40,911 nucleotides of DNA from Candidatus Eisenbacteria bacterium (GCA_013140805.1 JABFRW010000196.1:1-40911), one strand, 5' to 3'; counted from the first letter of the stretch, positions 15,485 to 24,522 are shown. The notes: generated by a model from the letters alone, not told the origin. Numbers and translations are program-made.

Positions 15485-17275
15485 TTACCGCAGCAACGTG
15501 AGCCCGACGACTTCGCGAGCGCCCGCGACGTCGAGTCGCGCCCAGTAGAGTCCGGGGCGCAGATTTGCAGGCGCTTCAAAGCGTGAGCGATGCAGACCCG
15601 GCGATCGCCTGCCCGCATCGAGCGTCGCGATCTTGCGGCCGCCCAGGTCGATGACTTCGAGCGTCACGAGCGCCTCCTCGGTCAGTTCGTACGCCAGTTC
15701 GATCGCACCTCGAAACGGGTTCCGGGTCGTGATCCGCAGGCGCGCGCGCGCCGGATTCGGGGTCTCCACCCCGACCAGAGCCTGGTGCTCCGTGATCGTG
15801 ATCAGGCGTCCCGCCGGCACGGCGGTGAAGGTGTCGCGTGCTCCGGAGGGCCAGTTCACCAGCACCGAGTCGAGTTGCGTTGCGCCGCCGATTCCGAAGT
15901 GCAGCTCGAGGTTCTGACTGTTGTAGCCGGAAAGCGGCATGACCTCCTGCATCTGCCATCGCGGGGATCCGCCGATCGTCGCGAGCACGCGCAAGCGCGC
16001 GCCGACCCCGCTCCGGTTGGGCGTCGATCCGACGCAACGGAAGGCGGCCCAGCCTCCCACCGGTCCGTCGTTGTGGTAGAGGAAATTCGGCTGATTGAGA
16101 CGGTTGGCGACCCACAGGTCGAGAGCGCCGTCTCGATCGACGTCGGCAAAGCTGCAACCGAAGGAGTTGCCGATGTTCGCGATCTCGGCGCCGCTCGTCG
16201 CGCGCGTCAGCGCGAAGCCCGGGGGCCCTGCGTTCCGGTAGAGCGCGCTCGGCTCGCCGTCGTTGGCGACGAACAGGTCCAGGTCTCCGTCATTGTCGAT
16301 GTCACCCCACGCGCTGCCGACCGAATTCGCGGCGTCGGGTACGTAGACGCTGGTCGGGACCGGAGTGAGGGTGAATGCCGGAGCGCCGCTGTTGCGGTAG
16401 AGGATGCTGAACTCGTGGAGAAAGTTCGCGACGAACAGGTCGAGGTCGCCGTCGGCGTCGAAGTCCGCCCAGCTGGCGCCGAGCGTCGAGCTCTGGTCGG
16501 GGAACCCTCGCTTCGTGAACGTCAGATCGCCGCCATTCACGAACAGGTAGTCGTTCTGACTGCCGGCGTTCCCGACGAACAGGTCTTCGTCGCAGTCGCC
16601 GTCGAAATCCGCCCAGGCGCCGTGGATGGAGAACTCGTTCCCGGGCGTCAGCGTCGGAACGAGGGTGCGGGTCAGCGGCCAGTCGGGCGCTCCGCCGTTC
16701 AGGTAGAGGAAGTCGTCACCCTGGAAGTTGACGACGTAGAGATCGAGGTCCCCGTCCCGATCGATGTCCACCCACGAACCCGAATTCGAGTTCGCGAGAT
16801 CGGTCACTACCGCCCCGGCCGTCACCTTCACGAATGCGGTGTCGCCGAGCCCGCGGTAGAGCAGATTGCCGGCGTTGTTGCGGCGAGCGACGAACAGATC
16901 CGTGTGACCATCCTGATCGTAATCGCCCCACACGCCACCATTCGAAGGCCCGGCGTCGTTCGGAATGTCGCCGGTCACGACGCGCAGAAACGACATGCCG
17001 GAGGCGTGCAGGTAGAGTGAGTTGCTCTGACTGAGCGTGATGCCGTTCAGCACGATCAGATCGAGGAAGCCGTCACCGTCGAGGTCCGTCCACGACCCGC
17101 CGGCACTCTGGAGCGCATCGGTGACGATCGGGTTGTTCGGACCCGTGACGCGCGTGAAGACCGGCGGCTGCGCCAGGGCCCGCACCGGGCACGCGAGGGT
17201 CACGGCGAGGACGAAGAAGATTCGACCGGCAAAATGAAACAGGCGGTGGCTCGAGAAGGGGTTCGAAACAGGCAT
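15485..17275 (-). CDS. Secreted FG-GAP/VCBS repeat protein with ASPIC/UnbV domain and FlgD-like tail
   Basis: 596 residues from the ATG at 17275. Signal peptide (FFVLAVTLACPVRALAQ), then about seven FG-GAP repeats with calcium-binding-like D-x-D-x-D-G-x-x-D-L motifs (for example DQDGHTDLFVARRNNAG), forming an integrin-alpha-like propeller. Residues about 420-500 form an ASPIC/UnbV domain (NRSGVGARLRVLA ... GYNSQNLELHFGIG ... VNWPSGARDTF). The last ~80 residues are a FlgD-like module (VIDLGGRKIATLDAG ... GLYWARLDVAG). Probably a cell-surface or secreted binding protein; no catalytic residues are seen. Confidence 0.88.
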   Translation of the reverse strand: MPVSNPFSSHRLFHFAGRIFFVLAVTLACPVRALAQPPVFTRVTGPNNPIVTDALQSAGGSWTDLDGDGFLDLIVLNGITLSQSNSLYLHASGMSFLRVVTGDIPNDAGPSNGGVWGDYDQDGHTDLFVARRNNAGNLLYRGLGDTAFVKVTAGAVVTDLANSNSGSWVDIDRDGDLDLYVVNFQGDDFLYLNGGAPDWPLTRTLVPTLTPGNEFSIHGAWADFDGDCDEDLFVGNAGSQNDYLFVNGGDLTFTKRGFPDQSSTLGASWADFDADGDLDLFVANFLHEFSILYRNSGAPAFTLTPVPTSVYVPDAANSVGSAWGDIDNDGDLDLFVANDGEPSALYRNAGPPGFALTRATSGAEIANIGNSFGCSFADVDRDGALDLWVANRLNQPNFLYHNDGPVGGWAAFRCVGSTPNRSGVGARLRVLATIGGSPRWQMQEVMPLSGYNSQNLELHFGIGGATQLDSVLVNWPSGARDTFTAVPAGRLITITEHQALVGVETPNPARARLRITTRNPFRGAIELAYELTEEALVTLEVIDLGGRKIATLDAGRRSPGLHRSRFEAPANLRPGLYWARLDVAGAREVVGLTLLR

Positions 17276-17396
17276 GGTGAGTGCTTCCTCGGAGGGAGAC
17301 CCGGTCTGCGTCCGAGTTCAAACGCTAGCAGTCGAGCACGCCGCCCGACCGCGTCGTGGGGCGAGCGGGGGCATGAGGGGACACAGCAACGGAGCG

Positions 17397-17413
17397 CGGG
17401 GGCCGGCCGCCCC
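17397..17413. terminator. GC-rich hairpin downstream of the suf operon
   Basis: GGGGGC / GCCCCC inverted repeat with a 5-base loop, about 80-95 bp after the sufT stop on the minus strand and before the FG-GAP gene. No U-tract follows on either strand, so it is a weak terminator candidate. The rest of the 216-bp gap (17276-17491) shows nothing else recognisable. Confidence 0.3.
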
Positions 17414-17491
17414 CCGGCAGACGTTCAGCCGTCGCTATTCCGCACGGGCGAGCGCCACCGAACCTCCGACTGGAATCGTCACTTCGCGCCG

Positions 17492-17878
17492 CTAGAACGA
17501 GTAGCCGAGCAGCCCCGGGTCCGGCATCAGGTCGGGACTCCATGCGTCCGGCATGATCTCGACCTCGGTCTCCTGAGGCACCACGCTGGTCGCAGCCTGC
17601 TTCACGTCGGCGATCATCTGCGGCGCGTAGGGACAGAACGGCGTGGTGAGCATCATGCGGACCAGCGTCTTCCCCTCGGTGACGTTCACTTCGCGGATCA
17701 GACCCAGGTCGATGACCGACAGGTTGATCTCCGGATCCATCACGGTCTCGAGCGCACCGCGAATCGCCAGTTCCTGCTGACTCGGCGCGTTCGACGCTGC
17801 GGCCTCGCCCGCCGGAGTCGCGCCGGCAGCCGCGTTGGAAGTCGCGTTGGAAGTCGCGTCGTTCGGATTCTCGTTCAT
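17492..17878 (-). CDS. sufT: SufT-like DUF59/MIP18-family Fe-S maturation protein
   Basis: 128 residues from an ATG overlapping the Rieske stop (ATGA). The first ~35 residues are a low-complexity Asn/Ala/Ser linker containing a short duplicated TSNA. The DUF59 fold follows: ALETVMDPEINLSVIDLGLI and then MMLTTPFCPYAPQMI with the conserved cysteine C82. Family members help transfer Fe-S clusters to target proteins. Last gene of the suf operon, as in many bacteria that use a SufT at the end. It converts no substrate itself. Confidence 0.9.
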   Translation of the reverse strand: MNENPNDATSNATSNAAAGATPAGEAAASNAPSQQELAIRGALETVMDPEINLSVIDLGLIREVNVTEGKTLVRMMLTTPFCPYAPQMIADVKQAATSVVPQETEVEIMPDAWSPDLMPDPGLLGYSF

Positions 17879-18201
17879 GCCCACCCCACCTGGATTTCGT
17901 CGCCCTTGAGTCGCACCGAATAGGTCGGGACCGGCGCGGTCGCCGGCATGCACAGCACCGCACCGGTGCGGATGTCGAAACGCGCACCGTGTCGCGGACA
18001 CTCGATGACGTGTCCGTCGACCGTGCCGCTCGCCAGCTCACCGCCGTCGTGCGTGCACAGGTCGTCGAGCGCGTAGTAGCTGCCGTCCACGTGAAAGACC
18101 GCGACGGGTTGGTCCTCGAAGCGCACCACCTTCACGCCGCCCGAGGGGATCTCGCCCACTCGCGCGACGGTCACGAAGCCATCGGTCGTCGCACTCGTCA
18201 C
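17875..18201 (-). CDS. Rieske-type [2Fe-2S] ferredoxin
   Basis: 108 residues from a GTG overlapping the sufU stop as GTGA. It has one Rieske site: C49-T-H51 and C68-P-R-H71 (CTHDGGELASG ... ECPRHGARFD), spaced as in the ferredoxins of aromatic dioxygenases and in NirD. It has no catalytic oxygenase domain. Actinobacterial suf operons also carry such a protein. It may supply electrons for cluster assembly or accept the first clusters made; this is inference from location. It is followed by sufT with a 4-bp overlap. Confidence 0.92.
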   Translation of the reverse strand: MTSATTDGFVTVARVGEIPSGGVKVVRFEDQPVAVFHVDGSYYALDDLCTHDGGELASGTVDGHVIECPRHGARFDIRTGAVLCMPATAPVPTYSVRLKGDEIQVGWA

Positions 18202-18605
18202 GTCGTCGCCTCTTCTTCGCCGGGCCACGAAGTGAGCCCGTAGAGCCCCGCCTTGAGTGTCTTGAGCGCCAGCAGCGCGCACTTGAGTCGCACCGGACCC
18301 AGATCGATCCCGATCATTTCGAGCACGTCCTCGCGGCCCAGCGCCCGCAACTCCTCGACCGGCCGGCCCTCGACCGCCTCGCACAGCATCGAGGCCGAGG
18401 CCTGACTGATCGCGCAACCCTGGCCCGAGAACCGAACTTCGTCGAGCTTGCCGTCGCGCACCGACAGATCCATACGAATGCGATCGCCGCACAGCGGGTT
18501 CGCGTCTTCGAAGGTGTGCGTCGGAGCGTCGAGCGTGCCGCGACAGCGCGGGTTGCGGTAATGCTCGAGGATGTTCTCGCGGTAGATCTCGTCGAATCCC
18601 GTCAT
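18198..18605 (-). CDS. sufU: SufU-type Fe-S scaffold / sulfur-transfer protein
   Basis: 135 residues from the ATG at 18605, overlapping the sufS stop (ATGA). Cysteines C39 (NPLCGDRI, with D41), C64 (GQGCAISQASASML) and C109 (VRLKCALLALKTLK) match the three ligand cysteines of SufU, and the ISQASASML and RLKC contexts are SufU-like rather than IscU (no LPPVK-HC). But the C64-C109 spacing (45) is short: Bacillus SufU has about 62, because of an insertion. This protein lacks it, giving IscU-like spacing. It probably accepts sulfur from SufS via zinc-bound cysteine exchange. Confidence 0.9.
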   Translation of the reverse strand: MTGFDEIYRENILEHYRNPRCRGTLDAPTHTFEDANPLCGDRIRMDLSVRDGKLDEVRFSGQGCAISQASASMLCEAVEGRPVEELRALGREDVLEMIGIDLGPVRLKCALLALKTLKAGLYGLTSWPGEEEATT

Positions 18606-19867
18606 CGCGCGAAGGTGCGACGCACGCGCCACAGCCCCTCCACCAGCGCGTCCACTTCTTCCTCGAGCGAGTAGCAGTGGAACGAGGCGCGTGACGTGGC
18701 CGCGATCCCGAGTGCTTCGTGCAGCGGCATCGCGCAGTGATGGCCCGCGCGGACGCACACGCCGTCGCCGTCGAGCACCGCCGCCACGTCGTGCGGATGA
18801 ACGTCCGTCATGGTGAACGCCACCACCCCCCCGCGACGTTCGAGCGGCGGCCCGATGATGCGCAGGCCCTCGATCTCGGCGAGGCGATCCATGGTGTAGC
18901 CGGCGAGTGCCCGGTCGTGCGCGAACACATGCTCGCGGCCGAGTCGCTCGAGGTAGTCGACCGCGGCGCCGAGACCGACCGCTTCGGCGATCGGCATGGT
19001 GCCGGCTTCGAACTTCCACGGCAGCTCGTTCCACTGCGAGCGCTCGAGCTTGACCTCGCGGATCATCTCGCCACCGCCCAGAAACGGCGGCATCGCCTCG
19101 AGCAATGCGCGGCGGCCGTAGAGCACGCCAATGCCGGTCGGACCGAGCATCTTGTGCCCGGTGAAGGCGACGAAGTCGGCCCCCAGCGCCTGCACGTCGA
19201 GCGGCAGATGCGGGGCACTCTGCGAAGCGTCGGCCATCATCACACCGCCGACTGCGTGAACGGCACGCGCGATGTCGGCGATCGGGTTGATGGTGCCGAG
19301 CACGTTCGAGACGTGTACGCACGAGGCGAGCTTGACCCTGCCGTCCGCCAGCAGCCCGGTCAGCGGCTCCAGGTCCAGATCGCCGCTGCCGGTCACGCGC
19401 AGGAAGCGCAGCTCGGCGCCCTTTTCCTCGGCGAGCAACTGCCAGGGCACCAGGTTCGAATGGTGCTCCATCTCGGTGAGCAGCAGCGCATCACCGGCGC
19501 GCAGATTGGAACGGCCCCACGCATAGGCGACCAGATTGATCGCTTCGGTCGCGTTCTTCGTGAACACGATCTCGCGCGGGGTGGCGTTGACGAACGCCGC
19601 GACGCGGCGACGCGCGTCCTCGTAGGCGGCGGTCGCCTCCTCGGCGATGGTGTAGACGCCGCGATGGATGTTCGCGTTCGAGGTCGCGTAGTGGCGATTC
19701 ATCGCCTCGAGCACGGCATCCGGCTTCTGCGAGGTCGCTGCACTGTCCAGATAGCGCAGCGGCTTGTCCCGCGGGGTCCGGAAGATCGGAAACTCTTCAC
19801 GGATCGCACGCGGATCGAAGCCGCTCGAGGCCGGCATCACCGGCTGCGCCTGAACGGGAACCGTCAC
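18602..19867 (-). CDS. sufS: SufS cysteine desulfurase
   Basis: 421 residues. A GTG at 19867 is the longest start, one base after the sufD stop; an ATG at residue 11 is an alternative. It is a PLP class-V aminotransferase-fold enzyme that takes sulfur from L-cysteine as a persulfide. Key residues are visible: PLP lysine in FTGHKMLGPTG (K239), the catalytic cysteine in RAGHHCAMP (C378), EHHSN near 134-138 for PLP stacking, and NIHRGVYTIAEEAT near the N-terminus (66-79). The short lobe around C378 is the group II (SufS) type, matching the partner sufU next door. Confidence 0.96.
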   Translation of the reverse strand: MTVPVQAQPVMPASSGFDPRAIREEFPIFRTPRDKPLRYLDSAATSQKPDAVLEAMNRHYATSNANIHRGVYTIAEEATAAYEDARRRVAAFVNATPREIVFTKNATEAINLVAYAWGRSNLRAGDALLLTEMEHHSNLVPWQLLAEEKGAELRFLRVTGSGDLDLEPLTGLLADGRVKLASCVHVSNVLGTINPIADIARAVHAVGGVMMADASQSAPHLPLDVQALGADFVAFTGHKMLGPTGIGVLYGRRALLEAMPPFLGGGEMIREVKLERSQWNELPWKFEAGTMPIAEAVGLGAAVDYLERLGREHVFAHDRALAGYTMDRLAEIEGLRIIGPPLERRGGVVAFTMTDVHPHDVAAVLDGDGVCVRAGHHCAMPLHEALGIAATSRASFHCYSLEEEVDALVEGLWRVRRTFAR

Positions 19868-19868
19868 G

Positions 19869-21221
19869 TCACACGCCGATCTTGCGCTCGATCTCCGAGC
19901 GCAGCCGTTCGCGCACCGTCTCGAGCGGGATGCGATCCAGCACCGGCGCGAAGAAGCCCTCGACGATCAACCGCTGGGCTTCGACTCTGGGAAGTCCGCG
20001 CGCCATGAGGTAGATCTGCTGCTCGGGGTCGACGTGGCCGATCGTCGCGCCGTGCGTGCAGCGCACGTCGTTCGCGAGGATCTCGAGGCCCGGAATGCTG
20101 TCGGCGCGCGCGGTGTCGCTGAGCAACAGGTTGCGGTTCGCCTGGTAGGCGTCAGTGCGCTGGGCGCCCTCGGCCACCTGGATCAATCCCTGGTAGATGC
20201 TGCGCGCGTGATCCTTGAGGCAGCACTTGATCAGCAGGTCGCTGGTCGCGTGGGGTGCAAAGTGCCGCTGCAACGTGTGCAGGTGGAAGTGCTGGCGGGC
20301 GTCGCCGAACATGAAGCCGTGCACGAACGCCTGTGCGCCTTCGCCGGCGAGGTCGAAGTACGCGTGCGACTTGGCCTGCCGGGCCCCGAGCATGGTGTGA
20401 ATCCACTGCAGCTCGGCATTGCGGCCGACCCTTGCGCGTGCGTTGGTGTAGTGGAACAGGTGGCGTCCCCACTCCTGAAGCGAACCGAACACCAGCTTCG
20501 AATCGTCGCCGACGAACACCTCGGTGCCGCCGCCGTGGAACGAAATGCCGTCTGCATTGCCGGACACCAGCTCCTCGATCACGGTCGCCTTCGATCCGCG
20601 CCCCACGTGAACGACGGTGCGCGGCATCGTCACCGAGCCCGCACCCTCGTGCCAGTGCATGATGCGCACCGGGACTTCGGCTGCGACGCCGTCCGGCACC
20701 CACACGAATGCACCGCCGGTGCGCACGGCTTCGCTCGCCGCCACATACCAGTCGTAGTCCGGCGCGAGTGCCGAGCCCAATTCGGGGCGCAGCTTGTCGG
20801 CGTGGTCGCGGATCGCGCGATCCATCGAGCACACGATCACGCCCTGCTTCTGAAGCTCGGGGTGCGTCTGCGTCAGCACCACGGTGCCGCCGCGCTGAAC
20901 GATGAGGGCACTCGCCGTGGTGTCGCCGGCGAGGCGCTCGAGCAGTGCTGCCGGCAGGTCGTCGAGGTTACGGGCCGGCGGAACGCTCGCGAACGGATCG
21001 AGCCTCGGGAGTGCCGTCTCGAGTGAGCGGAAGTCCGTGCGACGCCACAATTCGTCGTCGCGCCTGGGGAACCCCAGCGACTTCATGTGCGCGGCAGCGA
21101 TGCGACGGCGCTCGAGCGCCCACTCGGGCTCTCCCGCCGTGCGCGCGGCCTCGGCCGCTCGCGTCGCCCACGCCGACTCGAATTCCGTCGCGGTGTTCGT
21201 CGCCATGGAAGTCGTCGTCAT
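19869..21221 (-). CDS. sufD: SufD, subunit of the SufBCD cluster scaffold
   Basis: 450 residues from an ATG overlapping the sufB stop (ATGA). The N-terminal ~90 residues are helical ([18 protein letters not shown]); the rest is the SufBD beta-helix core, ending with [22 protein letters not shown], where the histidine matches the conserved SufD cluster-region residue. SufD pairs with SufB and the ATPase SufC to build Fe-S clusters, and is linked to iron entry. It is similar in the C-terminal half to the adjacent sufB. Confidence 0.94.
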   Translation of the reverse strand: MTTTSMATNTATEFESAWATRAAEAARTAGEPEWALERRRIAAAHMKSLGFPRRDDELWRRTDFRSLETALPRLDPFASVPPARNLDDLPAALLERLAGDTTASALIVQRGGTVVLTQTHPELQKQGVIVCSMDRAIRDHADKLRPELGSALAPDYDWYVAASEAVRTGGAFVWVPDGVAAEVPVRIMHWHEGAGSVTMPRTVVHVGRGSKATVIEELVSGNADGISFHGGGTEVFVGDDSKLVFGSLQEWGRHLFHYTNARARVGRNAELQWIHTMLGARQAKSHAYFDLAGEGAQAFVHGFMFGDARQHFHLHTLQRHFAPHATSDLLIKCCLKDHARSIYQGLIQVAEGAQRTDAYQANRNLLLSDTARADSIPGLEILANDVRCTHGATIGHVDPEQQIYLMARGLPRVEAQRLIVEGFFAPVLDRIPLETVRERLRSEIERKIGV

Positions 21222-22627
21222 CCGACCGAGCCCTCCATCTGGAGCTGGATCAGTCGGTTCATCTCGACCGCGTACTCCATCGGCAGCTCCTTGACGATCG
21301 GCTCGATGAAGCCCGACACGATCATGGCGCCCGCTTCTTCCTGAGGAATGCCGCGGCTCATGAGATAGAAGATCTGGTCGTCGCCGATCTTCGACACCGT
21401 CGCCTCGTGACCGATCGTGACGCGATCCTCTTCGATCTCCATGTACGGGTAGGTGTCGGAGCGCGAGTGCTCGTCGAGGATCAGGGCGTCGCAGTTGACG
21501 GTGCTCTTCGAGTCGAAGGCACCCTTCTGCACCTTCACGAGTCCGCGGTAGCCGGCGCGCCCGCCGTCTTTGCTGATCGACTTGGAGATCACCTTGCTCG
21601 TCGTGCGTGGAGCGACGTGCACACACTTGCCACCCGCGTCCTGGTGCTGACCCTTGCCGGCGAAAGCGATCGAGAGGATTTCTCCGTGAGCCCCCGGCTC
21701 CATCATGTAGACCGCCGGGTACTTCATCGTGAGCTTGGAGCCCAGATTCCCGTCGACCCACTCCATGGTCGCGTTCTCATAGGCGACCGCGCGCTTGGTG
21801 ACGAGGTTGTAGACGTTGTTCGACCAGTTCTGGATGGTGGTGTAACGGCATCGCGCGTTCTTGTGCACGATGATCTCGACCACCGCCGAGTGCAGCGAAT
21901 CGCTCGACGAGATCGGCGCGGTGCAGCCCTCGACGTAGTGAACGTAGGCGCCCTCGTCCACGATGATGAGCGTGCGCTCGAACTGGCCCATGTCCTTCGT
22001 GTTGATGCGGAAGTAGGCCTGCAGCGGCACGTCCACGTGCACGCCCTTCGGCACGTAGATGAATGAACCGCCCGACCATACCGCCGAGTTGAGCGCCGCG
22101 AACTTGTTGTCGGTCGAAGGAATGATGGTGCCGAAGTACTTCTTGAACAGTTCCTCGTGGTCGCGCAGCCCGTGATCACACGACAAGAAGATCACGCCCT
22201 GCTTCTCGAGCTTCTCCTGGATCTTGTGGTACACGACCTCGGAGTCGTACTGCGCACCCACGCCGGACAGGAACTTCTGCTCGGCCTCGGGGATCCCGAG
22301 CTTGTCGAACGTGCGCTTCATGTCGGCCGGCACGTCTTCCCAGGTCTTCGCTTCCTTTTCGGTCGGCTTCACGTAGTAGTAGATATCCTGGAAGTTGATC
22401 GCGGCGACATCACCGCCCCACATGGGCAACGGCTTCTGTTGGAAGATCTCGTAGGCCTTGAGCCGGTAGTCGCGCATCCACTTGGGCTCGCCCTTCATGT
22501 CCGAGATCTGCGCCACGATTTCGGCGTCGAGTCCCTTGCGGCTCTTAAACACCGACTGCTCGGTGTCGTGGAATCCGTACTTCTCCGCGTAACCTTCGCG
22601 GACGTCGAGTTCGGGAGAGGTGCTCAT
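21218..22627 (-). CDS. sufB: SufB, Fe-S cluster scaffold subunit
   Basis: 469 residues, full length for SufB, from an ATG overlapping the sufC stop (ATGA). The sequence is highly conserved: [53 protein letters not shown], and late [20 protein letters not shown] with the cysteine equivalent to the E. coli C405 used in sulfur transfer. It ends QMEGSVG. It receives persulfide sulfur (from SufS/SufU here) and assembles a cluster on the SufBC2D complex. No sign of damage. Confidence 0.97.
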   Translation of the reverse strand: MSTSPELDVREGYAEKYGFHDTEQSVFKSRKGLDAEIVAQISDMKGEPKWMRDYRLKAYEIFQQKPLPMWGGDVAAINFQDIYYYVKPTEKEAKTWEDVPADMKRTFDKLGIPEAEQKFLSGVGAQYDSEVVYHKIQEKLEKQGVIFLSCDHGLRDHEELFKKYFGTIIPSTDNKFAALNSAVWSGGSFIYVPKGVHVDVPLQAYFRINTKDMGQFERTLIIVDEGAYVHYVEGCTAPISSSDSLHSAVVEIIVHKNARCRYTTIQNWSNNVYNLVTKRAVAYENATMEWVDGNLGSKLTMKYPAVYMMEPGAHGEILSIAFAGKGQHQDAGGKCVHVAPRTTSKVISKSISKDGGRAGYRGLVKVQKGAFDSKSTVNCDALILDEHSRSDTYPYMEIEEDRVTIGHEATVSKIGDDQIFYLMSRGIPQEEAGAMIVSGFIEPIVKELPMEYAVEMNRLIQLQMEGSVG

Positions 22628-23427
22628 CGGGTGGCCATCTCCTTCGGGGCCTGAACCCAGTCGTAGCCGCGGGTTTCCAGTTCGACCGCGAGCTCGGGGC
22701 CGCCGGTCATCAGGATGCGGCCCTCCTTCATCACGTGCACCTGGTCGGGCTTGATGTAGTTGAGGATGCGGTTGTAGTGCGTGATCACGATCACGCCGAT
22801 CTCAGGCCCGGCGAGCGCATTGACGCCGTCGCTCACCACCCGCAGCGCGTCGATGTCGAGCCCCGAGTCGGTCTCGTCCATGATCGCGATCGTGGGCTTG
22901 AGCAGCGCCATTTGCAGAATTTCGGCGCGCTTCTTCTCGCCGCCGGAGAACCCGTCGTTCAGGTAGCGGCCCGCAAAGCTCTCATCCATCTTGAGCACTT
23001 CCATCTGCTGCTTGAGCAGGGCGCGGAACTCACGCGGCGGAATGCCCTTCTTGTGCGGCATGCGGCCATTCGCGTCGGCCTCCGGCGCCTGAAGCCGGGC
23101 GTTGAGCGCGGCGCGCAAGAAGTTCGCCACCGTCACGCCGGGAATCGCGACCGGGTACTGGAACGCCATGAACAGCCCGGCGCGCGAACGCTCGTCGGCT
23201 TCCATCTCGAGCACGCTCTCGCCCCGGAACAGGATGTTGCCGTCCGTCACTTCGTAGCGCGGGTGGCCCATGAGCGTGTTCGCTAGCGTGCTCTTGCCGG
23301 AACCGTTCGGGCCCATGAGCGCGTGAATCTCTCCCTTGCGCACCTCGAGCGAGAGGCCCTTGAGGATCTCCTTGCCTTCCACGGCCACGTGGAGGTCTTT
23401 CACCTGCAGTTCTGGGGTGGTGCTCAT
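22624..23427 (-). CDS. sufC: SufC, ABC-type ATPase of the SUF machinery
   Basis: 267 residues from the ATG at 23427; AGGA lies 7 bases upstream. All ABC ATPase motifs are seen: Walker [10 protein letters not shown] (39-47), Q-loop [10 protein letters not shown] (about 89-98), signature SGGEKKR (161-167), and Walker B with the catalytic Glu, [15 protein letters not shown] (E185). It is a soluble ABC protein that drives conformational change in SufBD, with no membrane partner. It ends close to the sufB start (4-bp overlap). Gap to sufA is 24 bp. Confidence 0.97.
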   Translation of the reverse strand: MSTTPELQVKDLHVAVEGKEILKGLSLEVRKGEIHALMGPNGSGKSTLANTLMGHPRYEVTDGNILFRGESVLEMEADERSRAGLFMAFQYPVAIPGVTVANFLRAALNARLQAPEADANGRMPHKKGIPPREFRALLKQQMEVLKMDESFAGRYLNDGFSGGEKKRAEILQMALLKPTIAIMDETDSGLDIDALRVVSDGVNALAGPEIGVIVITHYNRILNYIKPDQVHVMKEGRILMTGGPELAVELETRGYDWVQAPKEMATR

Positions 23428-23451
23428 CTCGGTCCTTTCCGGTCCACGCGA

Positions 23452-23775
23452 CTAGGCGGAGAAACTATCGCCGCAGGCGCAGCTATGTCTCACGTTTGGA
23501 TTGTTGAACTTGAATCCAGCGCCCATCAGGCCCTGGACGAAATCGATCTCGGTGCCGGTCAGCAGGACCGCGCTCTTGAGGTCCACGAACAGCTTCACGC
23601 CGCCGGTGTCGAAGATTTCATCGCCCGGGCTTTCGGCTTCACAGAACTCCATGAAATAAGAGTTGCCCGAACAGCCGCCGCCGCGCACGCCGATGCGAAG
23701 GCCGCCCTCGGGAGTGCCGCGCTGCGTGAGCAGATCCTTCACCTTGCCCTTCGCCGCCTCGGTCATCGTGATCAT
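23452..23775 (-). CDS. sufA: A-type Fe-S carrier (SufA/IscA/HesB family)
   Basis: 107 residues from an ATG at 23775 with AAAGGAG about 11 bases upstream. The three A-type cysteines are present: C35 (RGGGCSGNSYFMEF) and C99-x-C101 (RHSCACGDSFS) near the C-terminus. A-type carriers pass Fe-S clusters from the scaffold to target proteins. The name sufA is given by operon context; ErpA- or IscA-type cannot be excluded. It lies between the MerR-like regulator (34 bp) and sufC, so it is co-transcribed. Confidence 0.92.
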   Translation of the reverse strand: MITMTEAAKGKVKDLLTQRGTPEGGLRIGVRGGGCSGNSYFMEFCEAESPGDEIFDTGGVKLFVDLKSAVLLTGTEIDFVQGLMGAGFKFNNPNVRHSCACGDSFSA

Positions 23776-23809
23776 TGCTGCCGGTGCTCCTTTCCCGCTT
23801 GCGTCGTCT

Positions 23810-24424
23810 TCATGCCCGGGACCGGGGTCCACGGGCGGGCGCGTCCATCGACTTCACTTCGGATCCCGCGATCTCGGCGAGCGGCACGAATGAGCTGCGA
23901 TTCGAACGCGCCCCCGATCCGCGCTCGGGCGCCGACTTGAAACCGGCGACCAGCACCGGTTCGCGGGCAACGCCGTGATCCAGCTCGCAGTGCACGCATC
24001 CCACCGCCGATTCGTTGGTGCCGCACTGATTGCAGGTCTCGAGATACGCGAGCCCCGCGAGCAGTTCGTGCTCGAGTTCGCGCTGCCGTTTGATCGTCTC
24101 GCGCGTCGCGATGAGCCGCTCCTCGAACACCTCGCGCAGGCGCTTCATGGCGTCGGGACCGAGATCCGCCTGCCACCACTCGCGCAAGACATCTCGCATT
24201 TCCTGAAGCGAGAATCCCAGACCGTGCAGCATGTCCATCCACTTGACGCGATCGATCGCGGAGCGATCGTAGAGGCGGAAGCCGCCGCTGGTGCGTGTGA
24301 CCGGCGTGAGCAGGCCCATCTCTTCATAGAGGTGGATCGCCCGCACGGTCTTGCCGGTCTCGCGTGCCAGATCGCCGACACGGATCCGATCGGTCTTCGC
24401 TCTCATCGGAGTGGCCAAGTTCAA
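23810..24424 (-). CDS. MerR-family regulator with C-terminal Cys cluster, heading the suf operon
   Basis: 204 residues from a TTG at 24424, favoured because GAGGG lies 7 bases upstream; an ATG at 24406 gives 198 residues. Residues about 14-85 are a MerR winged HTH (RVGDLARETGKTVRAIHLYE, GGFRLYDRSAIDRVKWM). A coiled coil follows (about 95-128). Then C131-x2-C134-x8-C143-x2-C146-x3-H150 (CNQCGT ... GCVHCELDH), resembling a zinc or Fe-S site, and a Ser/Pro-rich tail. Position first in the operon and the metal site suggest it controls suf expression by sensing a cluster, iron, zinc or thiol stress. SoxR has a different spacing (C-x2-C-x-C-x5-C), so it is not SoxR. Confidence 0.88.
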   Translation of the reverse strand: MNLATPMRAKTDRIRVGDLARETGKTVRAIHLYEEMGLLTPVTRTSGGFRLYDRSAIDRVKWMDMLHGLGFSLQEMRDVLREWWQADLGPDAMKRLREVFEERLIATRETIKRQRELEHELLAGLAYLETCNQCGTNESAVGCVHCELDHGVAREPVLVAGFKSAPERGSGARSNRSSFVPLAEIAGSEVKSMDAPARGPRSRA

Positions 24425-24428
24425 ACCC

Positions 24429-24442
24429 TCACGTATGCGTTA
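24429..24442. promoter_or_regulatory. Imperfect dyad, candidate operator of the suf operon
   Basis: TCACGTATGCGTTA reads as an imperfect palindrome around ACG-TATG-CGT. It lies just downstream of the expected start of transcription from the promoter at 24483-24455 and before the regulator start codon. It could be a binding site for the MerR-like regulator or just chance symmetry. MerR proteins classically bind between -35 and -10, so this placement would be unusual. Confidence 0.25.
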
Positions 24443-24454
24443 GAGTGCGTCTGT

Positions 24455-24483
24455 AATATAGCCGCTTCTAAGGAGTTCGCCAA
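24455..24483 (-). promoter_or_regulatory. Sigma-70-like promoter of the suf operon
   Basis: On the minus strand, -35 TTGGCG (24483-24478) is separated by 17 bp from -10 TATATT (24460-24455), 31 bp before the regulator start at 24424. The local AT richness stands out from the GC-rich background. The 17-bp spacer is normal; many MerR-activated promoters have 19-20 bp. So the regulator may repress, or act elsewhere. Confidence 0.6.
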
Positions 24484-24522
24484 GTCTCCACTGCTGCGGC
24501 CAGGCGCCTGCAAGTCAAGGGG

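Noticed and set aside
19440-19470. GGTTCGAAT-like T-loop word suggesting a tRNA
   Set aside because: It is inside sufS with no acceptor stem, D-arm or anticodon arm around it.
23810-24424. SoxR identity for the suf-operon regulator
   Set aside because: SoxR needs C-x2-C-x-C-x5-C; here the spacing is C-x2-C-x8-C-x2-C and the protein is longer.
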